Origin: a virus
Reading direction: 5' to 3' (one strand)
DNA length: 46,281 nucleotides
IMG/VR virus record: IMGVR_UViG_3300028883_000014
Location: 1 to 46,281 of that record
Below are positions 1-7,298 of the stretch, piece by piece (position 1 is the first letter of the stretch; the number at the start of each line of letters is the position of its first letter). The notes beneath the pieces were generated by a model. That model made no database searches. It saw only the letters and a program-made list of their open reading frames with translations, and was not told the origin of the DNA. A program made the translations under genes and the position numbers.

Positions 1-127
1 CCGGCAGCGGCCGTAGGCAATGTCAGAATCACATTGGCCACACCGCCATCGTTTCCATCAGAAACACAAAGCTTTCCTGATTCGGCCGCCAACAAAACAT
101 CGTCATCGACAAACAATTCCACTGTTC
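1..127. repeat. Terminal direct repeat (circular-contig overlap), left copy
   Basis: Bases 1-127 are identical to 46155-46281. An exact 127-base overlap is what a de Bruijn assembler with k=127 leaves on a circular contig, so I read it as an assembly overlap showing circularity, not as a biological terminal repeat. The sequence lies inside one open reading frame that continues without a stop across the join. Confidence 0.9.
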
Positions 128-1421
128 GATACAGGTTCGTAATAGCCGACCCGCCCGCTGACACCGTACCCGTAACAGCCAGCGTCAGATTGCCCGCAGC
201 GGTCAAGGTCATATCGTCGGCGGCATCAATAGTGATATCACCGTTAGTGCCGTCGTTAGCCTCGATATTGATACCACCGTTGGTCGTCTCGACGTTAATG
301 GCTTCTCCGGCACCTGTCCCGGTCGCATTAAGCACAATCTGATTGACCTCGGCATCCGTTGTAACGAAGGATACGTTGCCGCAATTTGCCAAAACGGAGT
401 CAGCCGACTCGTCCCACATAAAGTATTCGCCAGACGTTTCACCGTGCATGACAACATCCATACCCTCATCGGTGACGCCGAAAGACACCTCTTTGCCGGA
501 GCCGAGGATATCGAGGTCATTGCCGGAGCCGTCATACGCGATAGTCACATCGCCACTGGACCCGAACTTCAGGTACATGGAGTCAGAGAACGTCATCGAA
601 TCGCCATCGTAATCTGTGGCAATCGTTCCGGCTGTCTCGAAGTAGTACGTGATATCGAAACCAGCGCTTGTTCCGCCGATAGTAAACGCCGTATCCGCCG
701 CCGCTGCTTCGAGTTCCAGCGCGTCACTGGTCGTCTCGTCGTACTTAAGCGTAGCGTCGTCACCCGTACCGAACGCCACAATGGAGTCATCGAGAATCTC
801 CAGAGTGTTTTCTGAAGAATCCCACTGGATATTCTTCGATGTGCCCGTCATCACGACATCACCAGCTGACGTGACCGTAGCCGCCGTCAGAGCGCCCGTG
901 GATGCCACGGTGAAGTTGCCGTCCTCGTCGTAGATCAGGTTGCCTGTGCTGGCACCATTAATGCTAATCGCATCACCCGTACCCGCATTGGTAATCTGAA
1001 GCACGTCGGGATTGTTACTGGAATCGTCCATATCCAGCAACAGAGCGGCGTTGTTGGAGCCGTCATCGACCTCCAACTCCAGCACCGTCCCATCCACATC
1101 GATCTTATTGCCGCTGTCGTATGCCGTATCGAGAGACTGGCTAGCACCACTTTCCAGTGCCGTCCACGTCGATCCATCGGTACACACATACAGCGCGTTA
1201 GCTGTGTCATTGTAGTAAACCTTACCCTCAGCGGCGTCCGGTGCGGAATCGGACGGCAAGAACAGGAACCAGCTATCATCGAAACCGGCGAACCAGTCTT
1301 CGAGAAGTTCCTGCAAGAGCCGTGGATTTCGCATGGCCGTGCGAGAAGGAGGTCGGTTATCGGCCCAGGTTGCACCTGCCAGCAGCAGGACGCACACCAT
1401 GAGCATGAGTAGTTTCTTCAT
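1..1421 (-). CDS. Fibre-like virion protein with signal peptide (N-terminal part of a gene crossing the contig join)
   Basis: On the closed circle this is one frame of 1641 nt (546 aa): start ATG at 1421, running to base 1, then on from 46154 to the stop at 45935. The ATG follows an AAAGGA ribosome site. The N-terminus is a textbook Sec signal: Lys-Lys, a run of Leu/Met/Val, then Ala-Thr-Trp-Ala and Asp at about residue 21. The rest is low-complexity beta-type sequence rich in Asp, Gly, Ser, Thr and Ala, with recurring motifs such as AGTGDAI, TGTSKNI and GDITIDAADD, as in phage fibre and adhesin shafts. It lies between head genes and the adaptor gene, which supports a virion role. No enzymatic domain is visible. 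Whether the signal peptide is cleaved or serves as a hydrophobic docking segment is open. Confidence 0.8.
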   Translation of the reverse strand, partial: MKKLLMLMVCVLLLAGATWADNRPPSRTAMRNPRLLQELLEDWFAGFDDSWFLFLPSDSAPDAAEGKVYYNDTANALYVCTDGSTWTALESGASQSLDTAYDSGNKIDVDGTVLELEVDDGSNNAALLLDMDDSSNNPDVLQITNAGTGDAISINGASTGNLIYDEDGNFTVASTGALTAATVTSAGDVVMTGTSKNIQWDSSENTLEILDDSIVAFGTGDDATLKYDETTSDALELEAAAADTAFTIGGTSAGFDITYYFETAGTIATDYDGDSMTFSDSMYLKFGSSGDVTIAYDGSGNDLDILGSGKEVSFGVTDEGMDVVMHGETSGEYFMWDESADSVLANCGNVSFVTTDAEVNQIVLNATGTGAGEAINVETTNGGINIEANDGTNGDITIDAADDMTLTAAGNLTLAVTGTVSAGGSAITNLYRTVELFVDDDVLLAAESGKLCVSDGNDGGVANVILTLPTAAA

Positions 1422-1426
1422 GGTAC

Positions 1427-2020
1427 TTATCCTTTCGTCAGTGAACGAACCTGCTCTGGGCTCAATTCGACCTGGCAGGCAAATCGTTTCTGTTTGTCCT
1501 GAGAATACAAACTGCGAATCATACCTTCACCGTCGGTTTGAACGGGGCGGTCTACCGGAACAGATAACGACTGGAGATGCTGCACCACACTGTACGGAAT
1601 CGTGTACGTGTGGCCATGAAGAAAATGCCACCTCGGGGCAGGCTTGACCTTACCGTTCGGGCTGGGTTTGAACCCGCCCTTCTGATAGGTGAACATCAGA
1701 TCCGCACCAGGAGATTCCAGGTTCTGGAACGTCATGGTAATCATTGGATCGTCGGGATCACTAGTCTCTTCTACAGCCTTGGCTGTTTCTTCACGAGACT
1801 CGTTGATTCTACGACTCTCAAGTTCCAACACAGCCCCTACAAGCTCCTTCTTACTCAATCCCGGCTTCACATCGAACGAGAATCGTTCAAGCAACTCCGT
1901 CAGAGCCTCGATAGTGAGCTTCATCAATTCCTTTTGCAGCAACTCCATTCCTGGCGTTATAGGCTCCGGCAGTACCGCCGCCGCCGTCGCAGTCAATTCA
2001 TTGGTGTCTGTCATGTCCAT
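1427..2020 (-). CDS. Hypothetical structural protein, 197 aa
   Basis: I do not recognise a named family. The N-terminal half is acidic and helical, with a SAP/HeH-like stretch (residues ~30-75: KLTIEALTELLERF, then PGLSKKELVGAVLELE), which could be a small helix-extension-helix fold. The second half (from ~residue 100) has the pattern of short beta-type head or tail proteins: FQNLESPGADLMF, a Pro/Lys-rich loop, LHGHTYTIPYSVVQHLQSL. The start ATG follows GGAGA with good spacing. It sits between the capsid-adjacent gene and the fibre gene, ending 6 bases before the fibre start, so it is probably a virion or assembly protein made with the head genes. Confidence 0.7.
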   Translation of the reverse strand: MDMTDTNELTATAAAVLPEPITPGMELLQKELMKLTIEALTELLERFSFDVKPGLSKKELVGAVLELESRRINESREETAKAVEETSDPDDPMITMTFQNLESPGADLMFTYQKGGFKPSPNGKVKPAPRWHFLHGHTYTIPYSVVQHLQSLSVPVDRPVQTDGEGMIRSLYSQDKQKRFACQVELSPEQVRSLTKG

Positions 2021-2034
2021 ATCCTGTCTCCTTC

Positions 2035-2697
2035 TTATTTCACATTGACGAAGTCGTATGTTGCCAGATTAGCAACATCGCCAACATCCTTAACAGCCAG
2101 AGATTCCCACGCCACCAACAGCGAATACTGGCCGTCGGTCTGCACGGTAGCATCCACCGTCAGGCCCTGACAGCCCTTCGTGAACACTTCTTCCGTGCGG
2201 CAGGTAAACACGTTGCTGTTCCCATCTGTAACCGTAGTTCCCACGGTTGTGGGCCACGTCGGCTCAGTCTCTGAACCTGTGGTCGTTCCCGTAACCAACT
2301 CGTAGACGAACCCGTTCCGAGTCGTCGGCCATACCACATCACCTGCGGCCGTAGTAGAACGAACTTCAAGGCCGCTGTAGTCCGTGGACGAACTGTACAC
2401 AGTCGGAACACGGAAGTTGGGATCGTTGCCAGCGGGATTCGGAACCAGAACACCCTGGTACTTGGTATCGAATTCAGCCATCGCGTCCGTGTCGCGGGTA
2501 ACGACGCCACTGGACCCCGTCAGAAGCAAGGCCCCCAGCGTGGTTGACTGGTCGTTCCACAGCTTACTATAGAAATAGATGTTGGGATTGGTCCCCTCCG
2601 TATCTTCGAAGAGGATGGCGAAGCTCGGAAGAAATCCGCAATCGACAGTAACGTCGCCGCCATCTTCGAGCCATCGTGCTACTACCGGTCTATCCAT
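2035..2697 (-). CDS. Hypothetical capsid-associated (decoration-like) protein, 220 aa
   Basis: It lies directly downstream of the major capsid gene, the usual place for a head decoration or completion protein. The first 90 residues have no clear family. Residues ~120-165 contain a carbohydrate-binding-like beta module (NGFVYELVTG, then TEPTWPTTVGTTVTDGN and FTCR). This 'W-P-T-x-x-G-x-x-V-x-D-G' pattern is common in surface-exposed phage decoration or fibre domains. The ATG follows AAAGGG. I infer an exposed capsid or tail accessory that might bind glycans; a tail-completion role is possible. Confidence 0.65.
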   Translation of the reverse strand: MDRPVVARWLEDGGDVTVDCGFLPSFAILFEDTEGTNPNIYFYSKLWNDQSTTLGALLLTGSSGVVTRDTDAMAEFDTKYQGVLVPNPAGNDPNFRVPTVYSSSTDYSGLEVRSTTAAGDVVWPTTRNGFVYELVTGTTTGSETEPTWPTTVGTTVTDGNSNVFTCRTEEVFTKGCQGLTVDATVQTDGQYSLLVAWESLAVKDVGDVANLATYDFVNVK

Positions 2698-2731
2698 GAT
2701 TAGACCCTTTCATATTGTAAAGGTTGTCACA

Positions 2732-3673
2732 TTAACCGTTCGTGCAGATCAGTACGTGGATATAGAGATCCTGAAGAATGCGGAACGCCATCCACGACTT
2801 CCAACCGATAGTCGCCCGTTGATCGAGCGGGTCAGCCGTACCGGCGCTGCCGGGCTCTTTCATCGAACCACGCAGATTCCCGCCGCCCAGATCGACCATC
2901 GCATACGGCAGATTGGCCGGATCGCGGCCCATAATCGGGCAGTAGTAATTACTGCTGGAGGTGTAGCCCTGCGTACTGGTCAGCCAGCGAACCGAGCCGG
3001 TATTACCGAACTCGCCAGGATCGACGCCGGTTGACTGAGAATACTCGACCACGTCGAGGAAGTTGCTCACATCGCGAAGATCGTCTTCCAGGGCCGTATC
3101 AGCCATGCCGACATAAGACGCCCGAACCGGAGAGGTCGCCACGCCCGTCGAAGCATTGACCCGGTCGAACATGTAATCGCAGTCGTTGTCTCGAAGTGTC
3201 TGAACGACGCCGTCGATGTCTATCTTGTTCAGCAACGTGGCCGTACCCGAACCGTTAGAACAGGTCGTACTGGACGCTGACGCACAAATGTAATCGCGGC
3301 ACAACTGATCGGTTGTGTTGTTGACCTGATCGTTCTGCAACTCCATCGTCTTGGCGACCAGATCATCCTCAACGGTCAACTTGACCACATCGGTCAGGGT
3401 GACATAGTCGCCGTACTGGCTAAGCGTTGCCGTCAAATCCACCTTGGCCAATTGCGACCCGGTGGGCGTGACACCCTCGGTCAGCGGCGTTGTGGCCGCA
3501 GACAGTCGGCTGAACCGACGAAACTTGATGGTTGTGCCCTGCTTGGTCCCAATCTGCCGACGCTCGGCAAATTTGGTGTAGATGTACTTGGGCTGCGGGG
3601 CCATAAGGAGGACGCGGTCGTACACCACTCCGACCGCTGGATCAACTTGGGTGGTACTCGTATATTGGCTCAT
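2732..3673 (-). CDS. Major capsid protein, N4-gp56 family type
   Basis: At 313 aa it is the expected size for an HK97-fold capsid protein of the group often annotated 'N4-gp56 family major capsid protein'. Visible family landmarks in order are YDRVLLMAPQPKYIYTKF near residue 20, GTTIKFRRFSRL near 45-57, TTPLTEGVTPTG near 61-72 and LSQYGDYVTLTDVVKL near 84-100. It follows a scaffold gene and is followed by a small beta-type protein, as expected for the head module. The start ATG follows AGGAG. The role is to form the icosahedral shell. No cleaved N-terminal delta domain is evident; the separate upstream gene provides scaffolding. Confidence 0.9.
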   Translation of the reverse strand: MSQYTSTTQVDPAVGVVYDRVLLMAPQPKYIYTKFAERRQIGTKQGTTIKFRRFSRLSAATTPLTEGVTPTGSQLAKVDLTATLSQYGDYVTLTDVVKLTVEDDLVAKTMELQNDQVNNTTDQLCRDYICASASSTTCSNGSGTATLLNKIDIDGVVQTLRDNDCDYMFDRVNASTGVATSPVRASYVGMADTALEDDLRDVSNFLDVVEYSQSTGVDPGEFGNTGSVRWLTSTQGYTSSSNYYCPIMGRDPANLPYAMVDLGGGNLRGSMKEPGSAGTADPLDQRATIGWKSWMAFRILQDLYIHVLICTNG

Positions 3674-3693
3674 GCCTGTATACTCCTATTTCG

Positions 3694-4479
3694 CTACGGC
3701 TGACCACCACGCTTCTGCTGCCACCACTGCTGGAACTGGTCCTGGCTCATCCCGGCTATCGAAGTGGCTTGATCCACCTGGCCACCGCCTCCGGTAGCTG
3801 CCGATATGCCCTGCGGAACCCGCTGCCCGGAACGGATCTGATCGACCACGTTGCGAGTAGACGCACCCGGCGATTGCTGTGATTTACTCGCCATCGCCTT
3901 TGCCGCATAGAAAGCCTTGACCGGGTCCCATTGCTTGCGTAGCTGCATAGCCAATATGGGGTCGGCCTTGATTGCGTTTGCAAGATGTTCACTCAACTGA
4001 CCTGTGGGTGACGTAACCACCTCGGAAAATTCCGGGCGCGCCGCCAACCACTGCTCCATCTGAGCCGTTTCCACTTGACGTTGGTTCTGCTGTTGGATGA
4101 ATCCGAAGAACTTGGTCAGATCGTCCTTGGTCAAGTACACGTCACTACCGATTCCCTGCTGCTCCATGAACTGGTGCAGTGGATCGGCCTGCTGACCTTG
4201 AGGCGGCTGTTGCTGCTGGGACTGCTGATACAGGAACTGCTGCATCTGCATGTTCTGCTGCTCAGCCGCCTTGAGCCGGTCGTTGACTTCCTTGAACCGC
4301 TCATACGGGATCGGACCTTGTGCCTGCGGCTCATCCGGTTGCCCAGCGGCGTCCTGGGGAGCTTCTTCGCCCGCGTCCGTGGCGAGTGGACGTTCTTCGC
4401 CTGTAGGCGTGGCGAGCGCCTCGATATCGCCTTGATCCGTAGCGACTGGATCGGTTACGCTAGTTGTCTCCGGTTCCAT
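3694..4479 (-). CDS. Capsid scaffolding protein
   Basis: A 261-aa protein immediately before the major capsid gene. Composition is typical of podovirus scaffolds: a very acidic, Pro/Ala-rich N-terminus (residues 1-55), then a Gln-rich helical region (KEVNDRLKAAEQQNMQ followed by long Gln runs, residues ~60-100), and a Gln/Gly-rich C-terminus ending QQWWQQKRGGQP. No catalytic motif is seen, so a head-maturation protease fusion is unlikely. The ATG follows AGAAGGG. A strong terminator lies only ~20 bases upstream, so expression depends on read-through or on a promoter inside the preceding genes. Confidence 0.85.
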   Translation of the reverse strand: MEPETTSVTDPVATDQGDIEALATPTGEERPLATDAGEEAPQDAAGQPDEPQAQGPIPYERFKEVNDRLKAAEQQNMQMQQFLYQQSQQQQPPQGQQADPLHQFMEQQGIGSDVYLTKDDLTKFFGFIQQQNQRQVETAQMEQWLAARPEFSEVVTSPTGQLSEHLANAIKADPILAMQLRKQWDPVKAFYAAKAMASKSQQSPGASTRNVVDQIRSGQRVPQGISAATGGGGQVDQATSIAGMSQDQFQQWWQQKRGGQP

Positions 4480-4499
4480 ACTGTGCCCTTCTGTACCAA

Positions 4500-4547
4500 A
4501 TAAAAAAGCCCCAGCGATTAGAGGGACATCCTCTAATCAACTGGGGC
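4500..4547 (-). terminator. Rho-independent terminator between portal and scaffold/capsid genes
   Basis: Read on the minus strand, GCCCCAG (4547-4541) pairs with CTGGGGC (4514-4508). An inner stem GATTAGAGG/CCCTCTAATC extends it, and TTTTTTATTT follows directly. This is a canonical intrinsic terminator. It ends just before the scaffold start and after the two small genes downstream of the portal, so it separates packaging/portal from capsid expression. Confidence 0.88.
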
Positions 4548-4600
4548 ATCATTTCAGCTTATCCAGTGACTCTATGTAATTGTCGTTACGCTACGTGCGC

Positions 4601-4780
4601 TTACCGCCCTTCTTTCCGCCTTTGCAACCCACCTTCTAGTTCCTCCATAGGAATAGGATGGTTCTGATGGCTCTTGATGTCACGCAACTGACCACAATAG
4701 AAATGGAATTCGATGCTCCCCGTGAACTTCGGGTGCAACACACGCCACTTCTGCACGAATTCTGTCAATTGCATCGACAT
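4601..4780 (-). CDS. Small hypothetical protein, 59 aa
   Basis: ATG at 4780 lies 10 bases after the stop of the preceding small gene, with TAGGA upstream. The protein begins MSMQLTEFVQKWRVLHP and ends in a basic tail EGGLQRRKEGR; its middle (GSIEFHFYCGQLRDI) could be a beta strand and turn. No family is recognised. It is the last gene before the terminator at 4500-4547. Tight packing and a ribosome site support it; its length limits confidence. Confidence 0.55.
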   Translation of the reverse strand: MSMQLTEFVQKWRVLHPKFTGSIEFHFYCGQLRDIKSHQNHPIPMEELEGGLQRRKEGR

Positions 4781-4790
4781 AACATTCCTA

Positions 4791-4931
4791 TCAATTCGGA
4801 TGATACTGCAAATCCGTAGACAAAAGAACCCACGTAACGTTCTCTATGTCTTTTTGGGTCAACTCAACGCCCGGCTTGGCATTTTTGTCAGGCCAAGGAT
4901 ATTCCATATCGTTCTGCTGGTCTTCTTCCAT
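4791..4931 (-). CDS. Small acidic hypothetical protein, 46 aa
   Basis: ATG at 4931 lies 2 bases after the stop of the upstream 140-aa gene, with GGAG about 10 bases before it. The product is acidic (MEEDQQNDMEYPWPDKN, then LTQKDIENVTWVLLSTDLQ). It has no recognised domain. Translational coupling to the portal-side genes is likely from the spacing. Confidence 0.55.
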   Translation of the reverse strand: MEEDQQNDMEYPWPDKNAKPGVELTQKDIENVTWVLLSTDLQYHPN

Positions 4932-4933
4932 AA

Positions 4934-5356
4934 TCAACTCCAAATCAATGGGACGCCGCGTGCATCCTGAGCCACCTTCTCAACTACCGTACCGGCGTTG
5001 TCACTGTCTTCGACCAACGTCGGCACATCCATCGGCAACGCATATTCCAACTCCATCTCACCCGTCCGATTGTCCACTCGCCAAAGCATGGTCCCCAACT
5101 GCTTGACCAATGGCCGAGACAACAATGGCGCTACGATCCGGTTGTGAATCATCTTGTTCGGCAAACGGACCTCAGTCGTCTCGATGCCATCAGACACGCT
5201 CTGGGCGGCCGGACCTTGATATTTGTTCTTGATAATGACCAGAATCCAATACGGCTTGGACAGATTCTGAAAGGCGTCTACCACCTTTTCCAGCATGGCA
5301 TACAGATCATCCGAAGCCATGCGTCGGACATCACCAATCTGAACAGGCTTAGCCAT
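4934..5356 (-). CDS. Hypothetical protein downstream of portal, 140 aa
   Basis: It overlaps the portal stop by 8 bases and has an AAAGGAAATA ribosome site. It starts MAKPVQIGDVRRMASDDLYAM and contains LSKPYWILVIIKNKYQGPA (residues ~33-51) and RVDNRTGEMELEYALPMDVP (residues ~93-112). Short genes in this position in podovirus-like genomes are often unnamed head-assembly accessories. I recognise no family and give it no function. Confidence 0.7.
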   Translation of the reverse strand: MAKPVQIGDVRRMASDDLYAMLEKVVDAFQNLSKPYWILVIIKNKYQGPAAQSVSDGIETTEVRLPNKMIHNRIVAPLLSRPLVKQLGTMLWRVDNRTGEMELEYALPMDVPTLVEDSDNAGTVVEKVAQDARGVPLIWS

Positions 5357-7298
5357 TATTTCCTTTCGCGATGTCAGCCTTCTTTGGTTGGGCCTTGATC
5401 TTTTCCATTTCTATCGCCCGATCCAACATGTCGAGCCGGGGCTGCGTCTGCATCTCCTGGAGCGTCTGGGCCGTATTAACCTTCGTCTGCATCAAATCAG
5501 CGGCCCGCTCACCCAGATGAACCTCCTCATTCCGTGTGTCGACGTCCATCTGCTTCAATGCCGCCATCTGAACGGCCTCCTGAAGCTGTTGTGCCCGTTG
5601 CGCGGCCTGTTGCTGCTGCTGCTCTTTCGCCGCCAGCGACTGCAACACACTACGCTTCATGGCCGTCGGAGCGAACTGGAGCAGATCGGACCAGGAAACA
5701 GGGAACGGATCACCTATCTCGGCCCCCATCTTCTTGAGGTTGAGCATCTCTGTATACAACGCATTGCGCTGGGTGTCCGTCAGGGTCGTCTCACAGGGAA
5801 CGGCGTCATATCGCATGAATTCCTTGTTGTAGAAGGCCGGGGATACTTCCTCACCCAAAATCCGCATAACCTTATCCGGCGGCATCTGCTGGATCAGTTT
5901 GAGTAACTTACCACCCATGACCTGATCGGCAAACGACTTATTGTCGAAGAAGTCGAACATGCCCACCATGCCCAGCCCCAACCGCATCTTGCCAACCACG
6001 CCCAGTAGTAGCTGGTCTTTCTGGTCGATCCCAAGCAATCCATCCTCGTTCAAATTGAGGATCTTGCCCGGCAGCTTGTCGAACACCTCCTGCATCTGGA
6101 GATATCCGGCAGGTAGGTTAGGCGACGGACGGTCACGGAAACGCTGCTCAGCGATAGCCCCCTGCTTAAAGAATCGCGGATGACCAGCACCCGCTGTATA
6201 CGCCTGTCTATCGTCAACTAACGCGCCCTCTTCCACGTCCAGTCCCGCCCCAATGACGCATTCCAAGGCCCGGATATTGGCTATGGTCCGGCGATCAAAG
6301 GCCCGCTGGGAGTCCTTCAACGCCCTGACAGCCGACTGGATACGCAAATGGAAGTGATCCACCTCGGGATCGAAGAACGCCATGTACGGAGTGAACGAGA
6401 AATCGCCGATCCCAAACGGGTCAACGCCATGATAAACCTCTTTGCCGTTGAGATACTGCGTTACCTCCACCGTGCGGACGGGCTCTGTAACCAGGTCCAG
6501 CGTGGGCTCCGTGGCCAGGGCCATGCGTTCTTCCGGCGTATCCGTATACTCGACCTTGTTGCCGTCCTTATCCCGGAGGTATCCGACGCGAGAGTCCACG
6601 AAAAACTGCTTATTCGCCACCGTCCTGCGAGTCCACTCGTCCAGACTCAGCAAATACTGGCCATAGAGCTTGACTCGCGGCATATTGGGGAACTTCTCGT
6701 CCTCTTCGTTCTCATGGATAAGCAGCCAGTCGATGTAATCATCGCTGTCAGCGAAGAACATCTTGGCTTCAGACGGAGTGATATACTTCCTAAGGACCCC
6801 ATACTGACAATCTGCCAGGTCCCTGCGGCTGAATCCGGGGTGCAGGATGAACTGGTTATAGCCGAACTTCTCGAAATGGATCTGGTGCTGACGGTCCATC
6901 GCGATATTGAACAACGCCATACCGGATTTCAGGGCATGGTCGAAGCAGTCACTCTTGATGTGGTAGCCCCTCCCCCGAGCCAGGGCATCGTTGGCAATCA
7001 GGGTGTACTGATTCGCCGTCATCTCATCGGAATTCTCGACCGGGTCATACCGAAGCGAGGTCCGGTTGTTGCGCTCGAAATTGCTTATCAGACGAACGAA
7101 CCGCCGAAGCAACGGAAACGACATGATCTCCCGCGCCGGCATCACCTTCTTCATATAGGCGATGTCCTCTTTCGTCCAAGTATTGTCCACGATGGCATAC
7201 AGATCATCGCGGGCGTGCGACTGCCAGTTACCCCAGGCAGTCCATGCCTGCGAATAGGCTTCATCCAGATCGGACTTTCTGTCCTGTTCAGCACTCAT
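5349..7298 (-). CDS. Portal protein, P22/podovirus-like
   Basis: A 649-aa protein directly after the large terminase (4-base overlap), where phage portals sit. Landmarks: an acidic N-terminus (DRKSDLDEAYSQAW), a WTKEDIAYMKKV helix, then FPLLRRFVRLISNFERNNRTSLRYDPVE (residues ~62-89), the portal wing region found in P22-like dodecameric portals ('x-N-R-x-x-x-x-Y-x-P'). The middle has DPFGIGDFSFTPYMAFFDPEVD and LRIQSAVRALKDSQRAFDRR (the stem/clip region). The C-terminus is a long Gln/Ala-rich helix (residues ~560-630), matching a barrel-forming tail. It forms the DNA channel at one capsid vertex, docks terminase during packaging and binds the adaptor protein. Confidence 0.88.
   Translation of the reverse strand: MSAEQDRKSDLDEAYSQAWTAWGNWQSHARDDLYAIVDNTWTKEDIAYMKKVMPAREIMSFPLLRRFVRLISNFERNNRTSLRYDPVENSDEMTANQYTLIANDALARGRGYHIKSDCFDHALKSGMALFNIAMDRQHQIHFEKFGYNQFILHPGFSRRDLADCQYGVLRKYITPSEAKMFFADSDDYIDWLLIHENEEDEKFPNMPRVKLYGQYLLSLDEWTRRTVANKQFFVDSRVGYLRDKDGNKVEYTDTPEERMALATEPTLDLVTEPVRTVEVTQYLNGKEVYHGVDPFGIGDFSFTPYMAFFDPEVDHFHLRIQSAVRALKDSQRAFDRRTIANIRALECVIGAGLDVEEGALVDDRQAYTAGAGHPRFFKQGAIAEQRFRDRPSPNLPAGYLQMQEVFDKLPGKILNLNEDGLLGIDQKDQLLLGVVGKMRLGLGMVGMFDFFDNKSFADQVMGGKLLKLIQQMPPDKVMRILGEEVSPAFYNKEFMRYDAVPCETTLTDTQRNALYTEMLNLKKMGAEIGDPFPVSWSDLLQFAPTAMKRSVLQSLAAKEQQQQQAAQRAQQLQEAVQMAALKQMDVDTRNEEVHLGERAADLMQTKVNTAQTLQEMQTQPRLDMLDRAIEMEKIKAQPKKADIAKGNNG

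Noticed and set aside
1-127. Biological direct terminal repeat
   Set aside because: The length equals a common assembler k-mer and the repeat is mid-gene, so an assembly overlap is the simpler reading.
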